DNA of 64,000 bases from Achatina immaculata. Its lineage: Eukaryota; Mollusca; Gastropoda; Stylommatophora; Achatinidae. Location: contig CM019710.1 of the NCBI GenBank assembly GCA_009760885.1, forward strand, positions 1,342,633 through 1,406,632, written 5' to 3'. The position numbers were made by a program, and so were the translations under genes. This document shows, one piece after another, positions 45,905-59,289 of this stretch. Numbering within the stretch: position 1 is the first letter of the stretch; every line of letters starts with the position of its first letter. A model generated the notes under the pieces. It worked only from the letters and a program-made list of their open reading frames with translations, ran no database searches and was not told the DNA's origin.

Positions 45905-46078
45905 TTTTTATTACTGATCTCACAAACAGAGTTTTTATTACTGATGTTCCATTAAGTGATATTATTACTACTGTCCCATTCAGTGTATTTATTATTAATG
46001 TCCCATTCAGTGTTTTTATTATTGATGTCCCATTCAGTGTTTTATTATTGATGTTCCAATGAGTGTTTTTATTAATGA

Positions 46079-47024
46079 TGTTCCATTCATTGTTTTGATT
46101 ACTTATGTCCCATACAGTGTTTTTTGTCGCAGTCAGTTGTTTTATTATGTCCCGTTCAGTGGTTTTATTATGGATGTCGCATTCAGTTTTTATTACTGAT
46201 ATTCCATTCAGTGTTTTTATTACTGATGTACCATTCAGTGCTATTATTAATGATGTCCCATTCAGTGCTTTTATAACTGATCTCCATTCAGTGTTTTTTC
46301 AGTACTGATGCCCCGATAAGTGTTTTTATTACTGATGTCGCAATCAGATTTTTAGTATGTCGCATTCAGCATTTTTTACTATGGATGTCAAAGTCAGTGT
46401 TTTTATTACTTATGTTCCAATCAGTGTTGTTCCATTCAGTGTTTTTATTACTGATGTCCCATATACAGTTTTCTATTACTGATGTAGCAGTCAGTGTTTT
46501 TATTATGTCCCATTTATTATTTTTATTATGGATGTTGCAATCAGTGTTTTTATTGTGTCCCTTTCAGTATTTTTATTACTAATGTTCCATTCAGTGTTTT
46601 TTTTACTGATGTCCCATTCAGTGATATTATTATTGATACCCCATTTAGTGCTTTTATAACTGATGTCCCACTCAGTGTTTCTCAGAATTGATGCCCCAAT
46701 AAGTGTTGTTATTACAGATGTCACTATTAGTGTTTTTATTATATCCCATTGAGTGTTTTTATTTTGGTTATCACAATCAGTATTTTTATTACTGATGTCC
46801 CATACAGTGTTTTTTATTATTGATGTCGCAGTCAGTGTTTTATTATGTCCCATTCAGTATTTTTATTATGGATGCCGCAATCAGTGTTTTTATTTTGTTC
46901 CATTCAGTGTTTTTATTACTACTGTCCCATTCAGTGTTTTTATTATTAATGTCCCATTCAGTGTTTTTATTATTGATGTCCCATTCAGTGTTTTATTATT
47001 GATGTTCCAATGAGTGTGTAATGA
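46079..47024. repeat. Higher-order unit 1 (946 bp) of the 27-bp array
   Basis: gttccattcattgttttgat at 46079 recurs at about 47025 and the two blocks stay alike for about 800 bp, including irregular units, so they arose by one duplication of many monomers. Confidence 0.88.
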
Positions 47025-47853
47025 TGTTCCATTCATTGTTTTGATTACTTATGTCCCATACAGTGTTTTTTGTCGCAGTCAGTTGTTTTATTATGTCCCG
47101 TTCAGTGGTTTTATTATGGATGTCGCATTCAGTTTTTATTACTGATATTCCATTCAGTGTTTTTATTACTGATGTACCATTCAGTGCTATTATTAATGAT
47201 GTCCCATTCAGTGCTTTTATAACTGATCTCCATTCAGTGTTTTTTCAGTACTGATGCCCCGATAAGTGTTTTTATTACTGATGTCGCAATCAGATTTTTA
47301 GTATGTCGCATTCAGCATTTTTTACTATGGATGTCAAAGTCAGTGTTTTTATTACTTATGTTCCAATCAGTGTTGTTCCATTCAGTGTTTTTATTACTGA
47401 TGTCCCATATACAGTTTTCTATTACTGATGTAGCAGTCAGTGTTTTTATTATGTCCCATTTATTATTTTTATTATGGATGTTGCAATCAGTGTTTTTATT
47501 GTGTCCCTTTCAGTATTTTTATTACTAATGTTCCATTCAGTGTTTTTTTTACTGATGTCCCATTCAGTGTTTTTTTTACTGATGTCCCATTCAGTGATAT
47601 TATTATTGATACCCCATTTAGTGCTTTTATAACTGATGTCCCACTCAGTGTTTCTCAGAATTGATGCCCCAATAAGTGTTGTTATTACAGATGTCACTAT
47701 TAGTGTTTTTATTATATCCCATTGAGTGTTTTTATTTTGGTTATCACAATCAGTATTTTTATTACTGATGTCCCATACAGTGTTTTTTATTATTGATGTC
47801 GCAGTCAGTGTTTTATTATGTCCCATTCAGTATTTTTATTATGGATGCCACAA
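47025..47853. repeat. Higher-order unit 2 of the 27-bp array
   Basis: Second copy of the block at 46079. After about 47560 it carries one additional 27-bp monomer, making the offset 973 bp. Confidence 0.88.
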
Positions 47854-49284
47854 TCAATGTTTTTATTTTGTTCAATTCAGTGTTTTATTACAGATGTCCC
47901 ATTCAGTGTTTTCAATACAGATGTCCCATTCAGTGTTTTTATTACTGCTGTCCCATTCAATGTTTTTATTACTTATGTTCCATTCAGAGTTTTTATTACT
48001 GAAGTCCCATTCAGTGATGTTATTACTGATGTACCATTCAGTGAAATTATTGCTGATGTACCATTCAAAGTTTTTATTATGAATGTCGCAATCAGCGTAT
48101 TTATTACTGATGTCCTATTCAGTGATAATAATTACTTATGCTCCATTAAGTGAAATTATTACTGCTGACCCATTCAGTGTTTTATTATTTATGTCCCATT
48201 CAGTGTTTATATTATTGATGTCCTATTCAGTGTTTTTAATACTGATGTCCTATTGAGTGTTTTTATTATTGATGTTCCATTCTGTGCTTTTATTATTGAT
48301 GTTCCATTCATTGTTTTTATTACTGATGTTCCATTCATTGTTTTTATTACTGATGTTCCATTCAGTGTTTTTATTACTGATGTTCCATTCAGTGTTTTTA
48401 TTACTGATGTTCCATTCAGTGTTTTTATTACTGATGTTCCATTCAGTGTTTTTATTACTGATGTTCCATTCAGTGTTTTTATTACTAATGTTCCATTCAG
48501 TGATATTGTTACTGATGTCCCATTCAGTGTTATTATTATTGATGTTCCATTCAGTGTTATTGTTACTGATGTCCCATTCATTGTTTTTATTACTGATGTT
48601 CCATTCAGTGATGTTATTCTGATGTCTCATTGAGTGATATTATTACTAATGTTCCATTCAGTGATATTGTTACTGATGTCCCATTCAGTGTTTTTATTAC
48701 TGATGTTCCATTCAGTGTTATTGTTACTGATGTCCCATTCATTGTTTTTATTACTGATGTTCCATTCAGTGATGTTATTCTGATGTCTCATTGAGTGATA
48801 TTATTACTAATGTCCCATTCAGTGATGTTGTTATTAATGTCCCATTCAGTGTTATTATTACTGATGTCCTATAGAGTGATATTATTACTAATGTTCCATT
48901 CAGTGATATTGTTACTGATGTCCCATTCAGTGTTATTATTATTGATGTCCCATTCAGTGTTATTATTATTGATGCCTCATTCAGTGTTATTATTATTGCT
49001 GTCTGACTCCGTATTTTATTTACTGATGTCACAAGTAGTTTTAAATTCAAGAAAGATTTGAACACTAGTGATATCACAGTTTATAGTTTTATTTTTTATA
49101 TGACATTCCTAAATTAAAATGTGAGAGGGAAAATGAGCTTTTAAACAAATGTAAAAATCTAGAAAGCATTTTAACACGTCAGGAAAGTAGAGACATTGAT
49201 GCCATTGATCTATGTGACAAAATGAGAGTGGCTTCCCAAATAGAGCCAGAAAATACATCGACAATAGAAGTGTTATATTTTTTC

Positions 49285-49800
49285 TAAATTTGGTCCTAAT
49301 GTCGCTGTAGACGGTTTATCTTTGTTCCTAATGTCGCTGTAGGCGGTTTATCTTTGCTCCTAATGTGGCTGTAAGCGGTTTATCTTTGTTCCTAATGTCG
49401 CTGTAGGCGGTTTATCTTAGTTCCTAATGTCGCTGTAGATGGTTTATCTTTGTTCCTAATGTCGCTGTAGGGAATTTATCTTTGTTCCTAATGTCGCTGT
49501 AGGCGGTTTATCTTTGTTCCTAATGTCGCTGTAGACGGTTTATCTTTGTTACTAATGTCGCTGTGGGGGAGGGGTTTATCTTTGTTTCTAATGTCGCTGT
49601 TGACGGTTTATCTTTGTTCCTAATGTCGCTGTAGGCGGTTTATCTTTGTTCCTAATGTCGCTGTAGGGAATTTATCTTTGTTACTAATGTCGCTGTGGGG
49701 GAGGGGTTTATCTTTGTTTCTAATGTCGCTGTTGACGGTTTATCTTTGTTCCTAATGTCGCTGTAGGCGGTTTATCTTTGTTCCTAATGGCGCTGTAATG
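49285..49800. repeat. Minisatellite, 32-bp unit (first copy)
   Basis: About 16 units with core tttgttcctaatgtcgctgt, including a GC-rich variant with gggggagg. Confidence 0.94.
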
Positions 49801-50397
49801 TAAGGAATATTGTTCATGGTTAAATAGATGCGACTCATGTAAATCTTCTGAGTTAAATTAAATTGTTTTAAATTCCCTGAATACTAATGATTATAGAGTG
49901 GAGAAAATTCTGCATGTGCAGCTCATGTTTTTCTAGAAGGTCCAGTCCGTGGGAATGTTAAAAGATGATTAAATTTTGTCCAGAAGAGAGTTAGGTTTTG
50001 TCATATTAGGATGTATTGTTTTAATTAGTAATATAACTGTAGAACTAGTGATTGTCAGTGTCTGTTAGAATGTTTGTGATCAAGAGTATTCTTGTTAGGA
50101 ATATTGTGATATTTCGTTTAGTATCCTATTTCAGCTATCTTATGTTGAGATGCAAGCCGTCTGGATTTTCTTGTTCTTGTTTGCTGATCAGTTTGAGGTA
50201 TGACTAACATGAATTCATCAGCCAACATCATCATCATGTGTCGTTAATTAAATGTTTTGTGATCGGCAATGGATGTAATTAGTCGATTGTTTTAGCGTTA
50301 TTGTTGAAAGAATCCTGGGTTGAAAGTTGAGCATCAGTTAAAGGAGGTATATACCAACAAGTCTGAAGTACCATGGGGTAGCGAAAATTGAATGCAC

Positions 50398-50413
50398 ATA
50401 TATATATATATAT

Positions 50414-50445
<32 letters not shown>

Positions 50446-50451
50446 ATATAT
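50398..50451. repeat. Microsatellite (TA)n, interrupted
   Basis: TA dinucleotides with two phase breaks. The partner in the second duplication unit is a single pure run. Confidence 0.95.
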
Positions 50452-50909
50452 TCTACCGAAGTACAGCAGTACAGTGGAGATAGAGAAGAACGAAAATGGC
50501 ATTAGTCTCATTCAAGTGCGTTTATAACTAAATCAGTCATCGTAGCTTTCAATGAACAGCATCTGTACCCATATCGAATGCGACAAATATAAATATACAA
50601 ATAAATATAAACTGTGAATTTACTTTATTTGAAAGTAATGATTCGGGGCATAGAAAGCATCCTAATTGCTTAACTATATTTCAATATAGTTATATTAACT
50701 ATATATCTACCTTACAAGTAGATTTTCTTAATAATGACCCATTCTCGTGGCATGTGTCCCAATCTTAAAAGACAACAATTAACGCAAAAGTTATTGGAAA
50801 TGTTTGGCAGGAAACGTAAATCTGATACAAACTTACTGTCTACACCCGATCTAGTCAAATGTTTTCAGCCTGTCTGAAAACTCTATTCTATTAAAGAACA
50901 TAGTTCTTC

Positions 50910-51425
50910 TAAATTTGGTCCTAATGTCGCTGTAGACGGTTTATCTTTGTTCCTAATGTCGCTGTAGGCGGTTTATCTTTGCTCCTAATGTGGCTGTAAG
51001 CGGTTTATCTTTGTTCCTAATGTCGCTGTAGGCGGTTTATCTTAGTTCCTAATGTCGCTGTAGACGGTTTATCTTTGTTCCTAATGTCGCTGTAGGGAAT
51101 TTATCTTTGTTCCTAATGTCGCTGTAGGCGGTTTATCTTTGTTCCTAATGTCGCTGTAGACGGTTTATCTTTGTTACTAATGTCGCTGTGGGGGAGGGGT
51201 TTATCTTTGTTTCTAATGTCGCTGTTGACGGTTTATCTTTGTTCCTAATGTCGCTGTAGGCGGTTTATCTTTGTTCCTAATGTCGCTGTAGGGAATTTAT
51301 CTTTGTTACTAATGTCGCTGTGGGGGAGGGGTTTATCTTTGTTTCTAATGTCGCTGTTGACGGTTTATCTTTGTTCCTAATGTCGCTGTAGGCGGTTTAT
51401 CTTTGTTCCTAATGGCGCTGTAATG
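50910..51425. repeat. Minisatellite, 32-bp unit (second copy)
   Basis: Same array as 49285-49800, with the same order of variant units. Confidence 0.94.
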
Positions 51426-52019
51426 TAAGGAATATTGTTCATGGTTAAATAGATGCGACTCATGTAAATCTTCTGAGTTAAATTAAATTGTTTTAAATTC
51501 CCTGAATACTAATGATTATAGAGTGGAGAAAATTCTGCATGTGCAGCTCATGTTTTTCTAGAATTTCCAGTCCGTGGGAATGTTAAAAGATGATTAAATT
51601 TTGTCCAGAAGAGAGTTAGGTTTTGTCATATTAGGATGTATTGTTTTAATTAGTAATATAACTGTAGAACTAGTGATTGTCAGTGTCTGTTAGAATGTTT
51701 GTGATCAAGAGTATTCTTGTTAGGAATATTGTGATATTTCGTTTAGTATCCTATTTCAGCTATCTTATGTTGAGATGCAAGCCGTCTGGATTTTCTTGTT
51801 CTTGTTTGCTGATCAGTTTGAGGTATGACTAACATGAATTCATCAGCCAACATCATCATCATGTGTCGTTAATTAAATGTTTTGTGATCGGCAATGGATG
51901 TAATTAGTCGATTGTTTTAGCGTTATTGTTGAAAGAATCCTGGGTTGAAAGTTGAGCATCAGTTAAAGGAGGTATATACCAACAAGTCTGAAGTACCATG
52001 GGGTAGCGAAAATTGAATG

Positions 52020-52021
<2 letters not shown>

Positions 52022-52081
<60 letters not shown>
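52022..52081. repeat. Microsatellite (TA)n
   Basis: A pure TA run of about 30 repeats, corresponding to the interrupted run at 50398. Confidence 0.95.
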
Positions 52082-52082
<1 letters not shown>

Positions 52083-52609
52083 TACCGAAGTACAGCAGTA
52101 CAGTGGAGATAGAGAAGAACGAAAATGGCATTAGTCTCATTCAAGTGCGTTTATAACTAAATCAGTCATCGTAGCTTTCAATGAACAGCATCTGTACCCA
52201 TATCGAATGCGACAAATATAAATATACAAATAAATATAAACTGTGAATTTACTTTATTTGAAAGTAATGATTCGGGGCATAGAAAGCATCCTAATTGCTT
52301 AACTATATTTCAATATAGTTATATTAACTATATATCTACCTTACAAGTAGATTTTCTTAATAATGACCCATTCTCGTGGCATGTGTCCCAATCTTAAAAG
52401 ACAACAATTAACGCAAAAGTTATTGGAAATGTTTGGCAGGAAACGTAAATCTGATACAAACTTACTGTCTACACCCGATCTAGTCAAATGTTTTCAGCCT
52501 GTCTGAAAACTCTATTCTATTAAAGAACATAGTTCTTCTGCAACAGATGGTGCTGCCGTGATGGTGGGGAGATATAAATTGTTCATCGCTCATCTAAAAA
52601 ATATGTTCT

Positions 52610-52942
52610 TTATAGTTTATACAATTCATTGAAAATCTTTGTTTTCCGTCCACAAAAATTCCCATTGCTCGGGAGTATTTGCGAGTAGAATATGGGAGAG
52701 CGCTTAAATGATTCAGAGTCAGTCGTTATAAACCAGTCAGCTACATCAAACTGCAGCCTCTTTAAACCGACTTTTGTGGTAAATTTGAGAGGAAAATATT
52801 TAGGATTTCCAGGCTCTTTGCTCAGAAGTGAAGTGACTGTCCACAGTCTACACTTCTCTCTTGTCTTGCGGTCTGGAACTATTACCAGCTTATTTTCTGG
52901 GACCAATGACGAAAGAAAACTTTTAACAGTTAAGCCAGGCAT
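52610..52942 (-). other. Unassigned open frame in a non-repetitive island
   Basis: The 440 bp from 52540 to 52980 are unlike the arrays on both sides. The minus strand is open for 110 codons with balanced composition (for example KLVIVPDRKTREKCRLWTV and KVGLKRLQFDVADWFITTD), and the plus strand is open over 52692-52949. I recognise no family. It could be an isolated exon, a gene fragment or chance. No clear splice sites fix its limits. Confidence 0.25.
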
Positions 52943-53009
52943 GCAGTGAAACTTTCCCTGGAACTACTTTTTTTTTCTCCAGTCAAGAGATACTCATACT
53001 TCAACCACA

Positions 53010-55185
53010 TTCTTTTGTTTTCTGTTAGTAGAAACTCTTGCTTTGATTACTTTCTTCCACATACTCCAATCAATAGAAACTCTTGCGATGACTACTTTCT
53101 TCCACATACTTCAATTAATAGAAACTCTTACTATGATTACTTTCTTCCACATACTTCAATCAACAGAAACTCTTATACTGAATGATATATTCCACATACT
53201 TCAATTAATAGAAACTCTTACTATGACTACTTAATTCCACATACTTCAATCAATAGAAACTCTTACTATGACTACTTTCTTCCACATACTTCAATCAATA
53301 TAAACACTTACTCTGACTGCTTTCTTTCACATACTTCAATTAATAGGAACTCTTGCTCTCACTGCTTTATTCCGCATACCTCAGTTAATAGAAACTCTTA
53401 CTCTGACTGCTTTCTTCCACATACTTCAATTAATAGAAACTCTTAGACTACTTTCTACCACATACTTTAATTAATAGAAACTCTTACTCTGACTGCTTTC
53501 TTCCACATACTTCAATTAATAGAAACTCTTACTCTGACTGCTTTCTTCTACATACTTCAATCGATAGAAACTCTTAGACTACATTCTACCATATACTTTA
53601 ATTAATAGAAACTCTTACTCTGAGTACTTTATTTCACATACTTCAATGAATAGAAACTCTTACTATGACTGCTTTCTTCCACATACTTCAATCAGTATAA
53701 ACACTTACTCTGACTGCTTTCTTTCACATACTTCAATTAATAGAAACTCTTATTCTGACTGCTTTCTTCCACATATTCAAGTTAATAGACACTCTTACTC
53801 TGACTGCTTTCTTCCACATACTTCAATTAATAGAAATTCTTACTATGACTACTTTCTTCCACATACTCAAGTTAATAGACACTCTTACTCTGACTACTTA
53901 GACACTCTTACTCTGACTACTTTCTTCCACATACTCAAGTTAATAGACACTCTTACTCTGACTACTTTCTTCCACATACTTCAGTCAATAGAAACTCTTG
54001 TTCTGACAACTTTCTATCCCATATTTAATCAACAAAACTCTAGCTCTGACTACTTTCTTCCACATACTTCAATTAATAGAAACTCTTACTCTGACTGCTT
54101 TCTTCCACATACTTCAGTTAATAGAAACTCTTGCTCTCACTGCTTTATTCCACATAGTTCGATCGATAGAAATTCTTAGACTACTTTCTACCACATACTT
54201 AATTAATAGAAACTCTTACTCTGAGTACTTTATTTCACATACTTCAATGATAGAAACTCTTACTATGACTGCTTTCTTCCACATACTTCAGTTAATATAA
54301 ACTCTTACTATGACTACTTTCTTCCACATACTTCAATTAATAAAAATTTTTACTCTGATTACTTTCTTCCACATATTCAAGTTAATAGACACTCTTACTC
54401 TGACTGCTTTCTTCCACATACTTCAATTAATAGAAATTCTTACTATGACTACTTTCTTCCACATACTCAAGTTAATAGACACTCTTACTCTGACTACTTA
54501 GACACTCTTACTCTGACTACTTTCTTCCACATACTCAAGTTAATAGACACTCTTACTCTGACTACTTTCTTCCACATACTTCAGTCAATAGAAACTCTTG
54601 TTCTGACAACTTTCTATCCCATATTTAATCAACAAAACTCTAGCTCTGACTACTTTCTTCCACATACTTCAATTAATAGAAACTCTTACTCTGACTGCTT
54701 TCTTCCACAATCTTCAGTTAATAGAAACTCTTGCTCTCACTGCTTTATTCCACATAGTTCGATCGATAGAAATTCTTAGACTACTTTCTACCACATACTT
54801 TAATTAATAGAAACTCTGACTGCTTTCTTCCACATACTTCAATTAATAGAAACTCTTACTCTGACTGCTTTCTTCCACATACTTCAATCGATAGAAACTC
54901 TTAGACTACTTTCTACTACATACTTTAATTAATAGAAACTCTTACTCTGAGTACTTTATTTCACATACTTCAATGAACAGAAACTCTTACTATGACTGCT
55001 TTCTTCCACATACTTCAGTCAGTAGAAACTTTTACTCTGACTATTTTCTTCCACATATTTCAATCAATAAATACTCTTACTCTGACTACTTTCTGTCATA
55101 TACTTCAATCAGTAGAAACTCCTACTCTGACTGCTTTCTTCCACATGCTTCAAGTAATAGAAACTGTTGTACTGACTACATTTTT
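53010..55185. repeat. Minisatellite, 45-bp unit, with 600-bp higher-order repeat
   Basis: About 48 units with core ttccacatacttcaattaat and gaaactcttactctgac. The 15-codon unit reads NRNSYYDYFLPHTSI in one frame. Roughly 53780-54180 is duplicated at 54380-54780 (offset 600 bp), including a short 25-bp partial duplication (gactacttagacactc). Confidence 0.94.
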
Positions 55186-55229
55186 TGCAAACGGTCACAC
55201 ATTAAGTCTCCAAAGAACAAGATTTTTGC

Positions 55230-57485
55230 CATCAATCAATAGAAACTGTCCCGACAACACTATTTATGTCTTCAGTCAACAGAAACTATCCCAGCAACAC
55301 AATCTATGTCATCAGTCAGTAGAAACCGTCCCGACAACACCATTCTTGTCTTCAGCCAAAAGAAACTGTCCCGGCAACACCATTCTTGCCTTCAGCCAAA
55401 AGAAACTGTCTCGGCAACACCATTCTTGTCTTCAGCCAAAAGAAACTGTCCTGGCAACACCATTCTTGTCTTCAGCCAAAAGAAACTGTACCGGCAAAAA
55501 CATTCTAGTCAACAGAAACTGTCCCGACTACGACATTCTTGTCTTCAGTCAATAGAAAATGTCCTAGCAACAACATTCTTGTCTTCAGTCTAAAGGAACT
55601 GTCCCAGAAACAACATTCTTGTTTTCGTTCCATATAAACTGTCCCAGCAATAACATTCTGTCTTCAATCAACAGGAACTATCACAGCAACAACATTATTG
55701 TCATCATTCTACAGAAACTGTCTCAGCAGCAACATTCTTGTCTTTAGCCAACAGACTGTCACATAAAAAACACTATTGTCTTTATTCTACAGAAACTGTC
55801 CCAGAAATAACATTCTTGTTTTCATTCTAAGGAAATTTTCTTATCCTCATTCAATGGAATCTGTCCCAGCAACAACATTCTTGTCTTCAGTCACTAGAAA
55901 CTGTCCCGGAAACACCATTCTTGTCTTCATTCTACAGAAACTGTCTCAGCAACAACATTCTTGTCCTCATTCAATAGAAGCTGTTGCAGCAACAACATTC
56001 TTGTCTTCAGTCAACAGAAACTGTCCTAGCAACAACACTCTCATCTTCGTTTCATAGAAACTGTCCCAGCAACAACGTTTCTGTCCTTGATCAACAGAAA
56101 CTGTCCCAGTAACAACATTCTGTCTTCAGTTAGCAGAAAATGTCCTAACAACAACATTCTTGTCTTAAGTCAACAGAAACTGTCCCGGCAACAACATTCT
56201 TGTCTTCACTGAAGGAACTGTCCCAGAAACAACATTTTTGTCTTCGTTCCATAGACACTGTCCAAGCAACATCATTCTTGTCTCTTCAGTCAACAGAAAC
56301 TGTCCCAGCAACAACATTCTTGTCTTCATTCCATAGAAACTGTCCCAGCAACAACATTCTCATCTTCAGTCAACAGACTGTCACATAAAAAACATTATTG
56401 TCTTTATTCTACAGAAACTGTCCCAGAAATAACATTCTTGTTTTCATTCTAAGGAAATTTTCTTATCCTCATTCAATGGAATCTGTCCCAGCAACAACAT
56501 TCTTGTCTTCAGTCACTAGAAACTGTCCCGGAAACACCATTCTTGTCTTCATTCTACAGAAACTGTCTCAGCAACAACATTCTTGTCCTCATTCAATAGA
56601 AGCTGTTGCAGCAACAACATTCTTGTCTTCAGTCAACAGAAACTGTCCTAGCAACAACACTCTTGTCTTCGTTTCATAGAAACAGTCCCAGCAACAACGT
56701 TTCTGTCCTTGATCAACAGAAACTGTCCCAGTAACAACATTCTGTCTTCAGTTAGCAGAAAATGTCCTAACAACAACATTCTTGTCTTAAGTCAACAGAA
56801 ACTGTCCCGGCAACAACATTCTTGTCTTCACTGAAGGAACTGTCCCAGAAACAACATTTTTGTCTTCGTTCCATAGACACTGTCCAAGCAACATCATTCT
56901 TGTCTCTTCAGTCAACAGAAACTGTCCCAGCAACAACATTCTTGTCTTCATTCCATAGAAACTGTCCCAGCAACAACATTCTCATCTTCAGTCAACAGAA
57001 ACTATCTCGGCAACACCATTCTTGTCTTCAATCAACAAAAACTGTACCGGCAACAACATTCTTGTCTTCAGTCAACAGAAACTCTCCCGACAACAACATT
57101 CTTGTCTTCTGTCAACAGAAACTGTCCCACCAACAATATTCTTGTCTTCAGTCAACAGAAACTATCCCAGCAACAACATTCTTGTCTTCAGTCAACAGAA
57201 ACTGTCCCACCAACAACATTCGTTTCTTCAGTCAATAGAAACTGTCCCATCAATAACATTCTTGTCTTCAGTCAACAGAAAATATCCCACCAACAACATT
57301 CTTGTCTTCAGTCAATAGAAACTGTCCCACCAACAATATTCTTGTCTTCAGTCAACAGAAACTATCCCAGCAACAACATTCTTGTCTTCAGTCAACAGAA
57401 ACTGTCCCACCAACAGCATTCGTGTCTTCAGTCAATAGAAACTGTCCCACCAACAACGTTCTTGTCTTCAGTCAACAGAAACATG
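55230..57485. repeat. Minisatellite, 40-bp unit, with 622-bp higher-order repeat
   Basis: About 55 units with core cattcttgtcttcagtcaac and gaaactgtcccagcaacaa. A block near 55755-56370 recurs at 56373-56990 with an offset of about 622 bp. The repeat shares tcagtcaacagaaactgt with the tcaattaatagaaactct core of the preceding 45-bp array. Confidence 0.94.
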
Positions 57486-57708
57486 TAACAGAGCTTCAGT
57501 GTGAGACTATGGCAGGTACGAAACTTACCAAATATAGATGAGATTTTTGCACAGAGACTTGTGTACTACAGTACTTTTCCAGTTTGTGGGAAGCAGAAGA
57601 AATTTGTTTTTGTGCTTTTCCTTTCGCACTTTTGTATAAATGTGAATTCAGTAGAGTAATTTCACCAACACTAATTAGAAACACAGTGGATGGTAGAGTA
57701 AGACGAGA

Positions 57709-57890
57709 ATCTTCCACTGTCACTGACCATTTTGTATCCAGATAATCTTCCACTGTCACTGACCATTTTGTATCCAGATAATCTTCCACTGTCACTGTCC
57801 ATTTTGTATCCAGATAATCTTCCACTGTCACTGACCATTTTGTATCCAGATAATCTTCCACTGTCACTGACCATTTTGTATCCAGATATA
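57709..57890. repeat. Minisatellite, 36-bp unit, 5 copies
   Basis: Five almost perfect units with core cttccactgtcactgaccat. Confidence 0.95.
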
Positions 57891-58767
57891 GAAAACTTTT
57901 GGAAGAACGCTAGACTCGAAGTTCGCATTAAAAGACCTGAGAATAATTTGAAAGAGGTTCACGAACCTCCGTATTTATTACTAATGTGTTTGGCTTGTTG
58001 TTTGATTGTATTATTATTTAATTGTTTATATTTTATTACCATCCTTCTATGAATCATGCTTTTCAGTTAATTTCTTTTTGTTACTGCTTTGTTTTTCAAT
58101 ATTTCATTTTTCTTCTGTTTGTTTGTGTCCATTCCTCACCCACTCGTAAGTTTAAAGCTAATGACAGTATCAAATATCATTTCTGATAATTCGTGCGTAC
58201 TTGCAAACTATAGTTTTAATTGTTGTCTATTTTTAGGGTCTCTTGAAAACGACTAACAATTTTTTTTTAACTCCGTAGTTAAAAAGTATTAGTGGAAGAT
58301 AATATTCACGGTACACAGTCCAAAATCTCTACGAGAAACCTCAACATTGTGATTATGAAACGGGGTGGGGAGGAACCATGTTAAAAGAAATGATGAGAAT
58401 GTGAAAATGTATACAGTACATAAGCTGATTCTTGATTTCATAAAAGCTGATTCTTCTTTGTCGCGTGGACGAGCTGATAAATGTGTATCAATATATACAA
58501 CGTTTTACTTCGGTGTTTTTCAAAGTATTGACTGTTGGTCATCATTTCACCATTATATATTCATTTGTTAAACACGCTTGCAAGATGGCCAAGGAAGAGT
58601 TTAGTTACACAGGTACGGTCATACAATAATTCTCTTTCCTAATAGTGGAGAGGTTTCTCCATTGACTTTAAGATATGCTAGATATCCATTCTTGTATGAC
58701 TACTTTTACTGCAGCAGGATTATCCACGCCTTTCTACCAAAACCAAATTCGTTACGGTTCAGTTATA
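57891..58767. other. No recognisable gene
   Basis: About 880 bp of AT-rich sequence before the mariner. No supported exon, repeat or element end. Confidence 0.55.
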
Positions 58768-59167
58768 CAAGGTCGGTCAATTAAGTAATGAGATGGATTT
58801 TATTATGGCCAAGACAAAAATGCCATGTATGATGCAAAGCATGGAATCCAAAGAGGCAACCTTTTATGATCTGGCAACTTTTCATCACCGTCCGATAAGC
58901 AGACGACAAACAAGACACCATTTTGTTGACCTAGTCAGAGGTGCATTGTTACCTAATCAGCATGGAGCAAAAAGCTAACATTAAATTCTGTTTAAAACTC
59001 GGAAAAAGTACCACACTGAGACAGTTGAATTGATGCGACAAGTTTATGAGGATAACTGTTTATCTCGTGCACATATATTCATGTTGTATTCACTATTCAA
59101 AAGTGGTGTGGAAACGATTACAGATGCAACTAGACATGGATGCCCAATTTATGTTCGTAATGAGGAA

Positions 59168-59289
59168 CTCATTTGATGATCTGCAAATGGATGCATCAGC
59201 AGCAGGCCATCTTGTTCACAGCGGAGAGGCCTACAGGAGTGCTGTTAGGAAGGTAGAGTTCCGCAAGGGACATACAAATGAATGAATGA
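59168..59289 (+). mobile_element. LINE-H, 3' end inserted in mariner M3
   Basis: The sequence encodes DLQMDASAAGHLVHSGEAY in phase with the LINE-H fragment at 33667-34090 and ends in AATG repeats. It interrupts the mariner frame between RNEEL and EEITANVRERIQ. aatgaggaa occurs at 59159-59167 and 59290-59298, consistent with a 9-bp target-site duplication. Confidence 0.82.

Larger units (their letters stand above)
45905..49070. repeat. Large minisatellite, 27-bp unit with higher-order structure
   Basis: About 3.2 kb of units with core ccattcagtgtttttattac. The nine-codon unit reads VFITDVPFS in one frame. A 946-bp block starting near 46079 is repeated from about 47025, with a 27-bp insertion near 47560. 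The most homogeneous part is 48350-48500. Confidence 0.95.
49284..50908. repeat. 1625-bp tandem duplication, first unit
   Basis: Starts with ctaaatttggtcctaatg and contains a 32-bp minisatellite (49285-49800), about 600 bp of non-coding sequence, an interrupted (TA)n at 50398-50451 and a unique tail. The next unit starts at 50909. No gene was recognised. Confidence 0.93.
50909..52538. repeat. 1625-bp tandem duplication, second unit
   Basis: Near-identical to 49284-50908, ending at catagttcttct near 52538, where it leaves the repeat into unique sequence. Confidence 0.93.

Noticed and set aside
48207..48633. Several 120-codon overlapping frames over the 27-bp array
   Set aside because: All four overlapping frames come from a stop-free monomer. 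Nothing favours one strand or frame.
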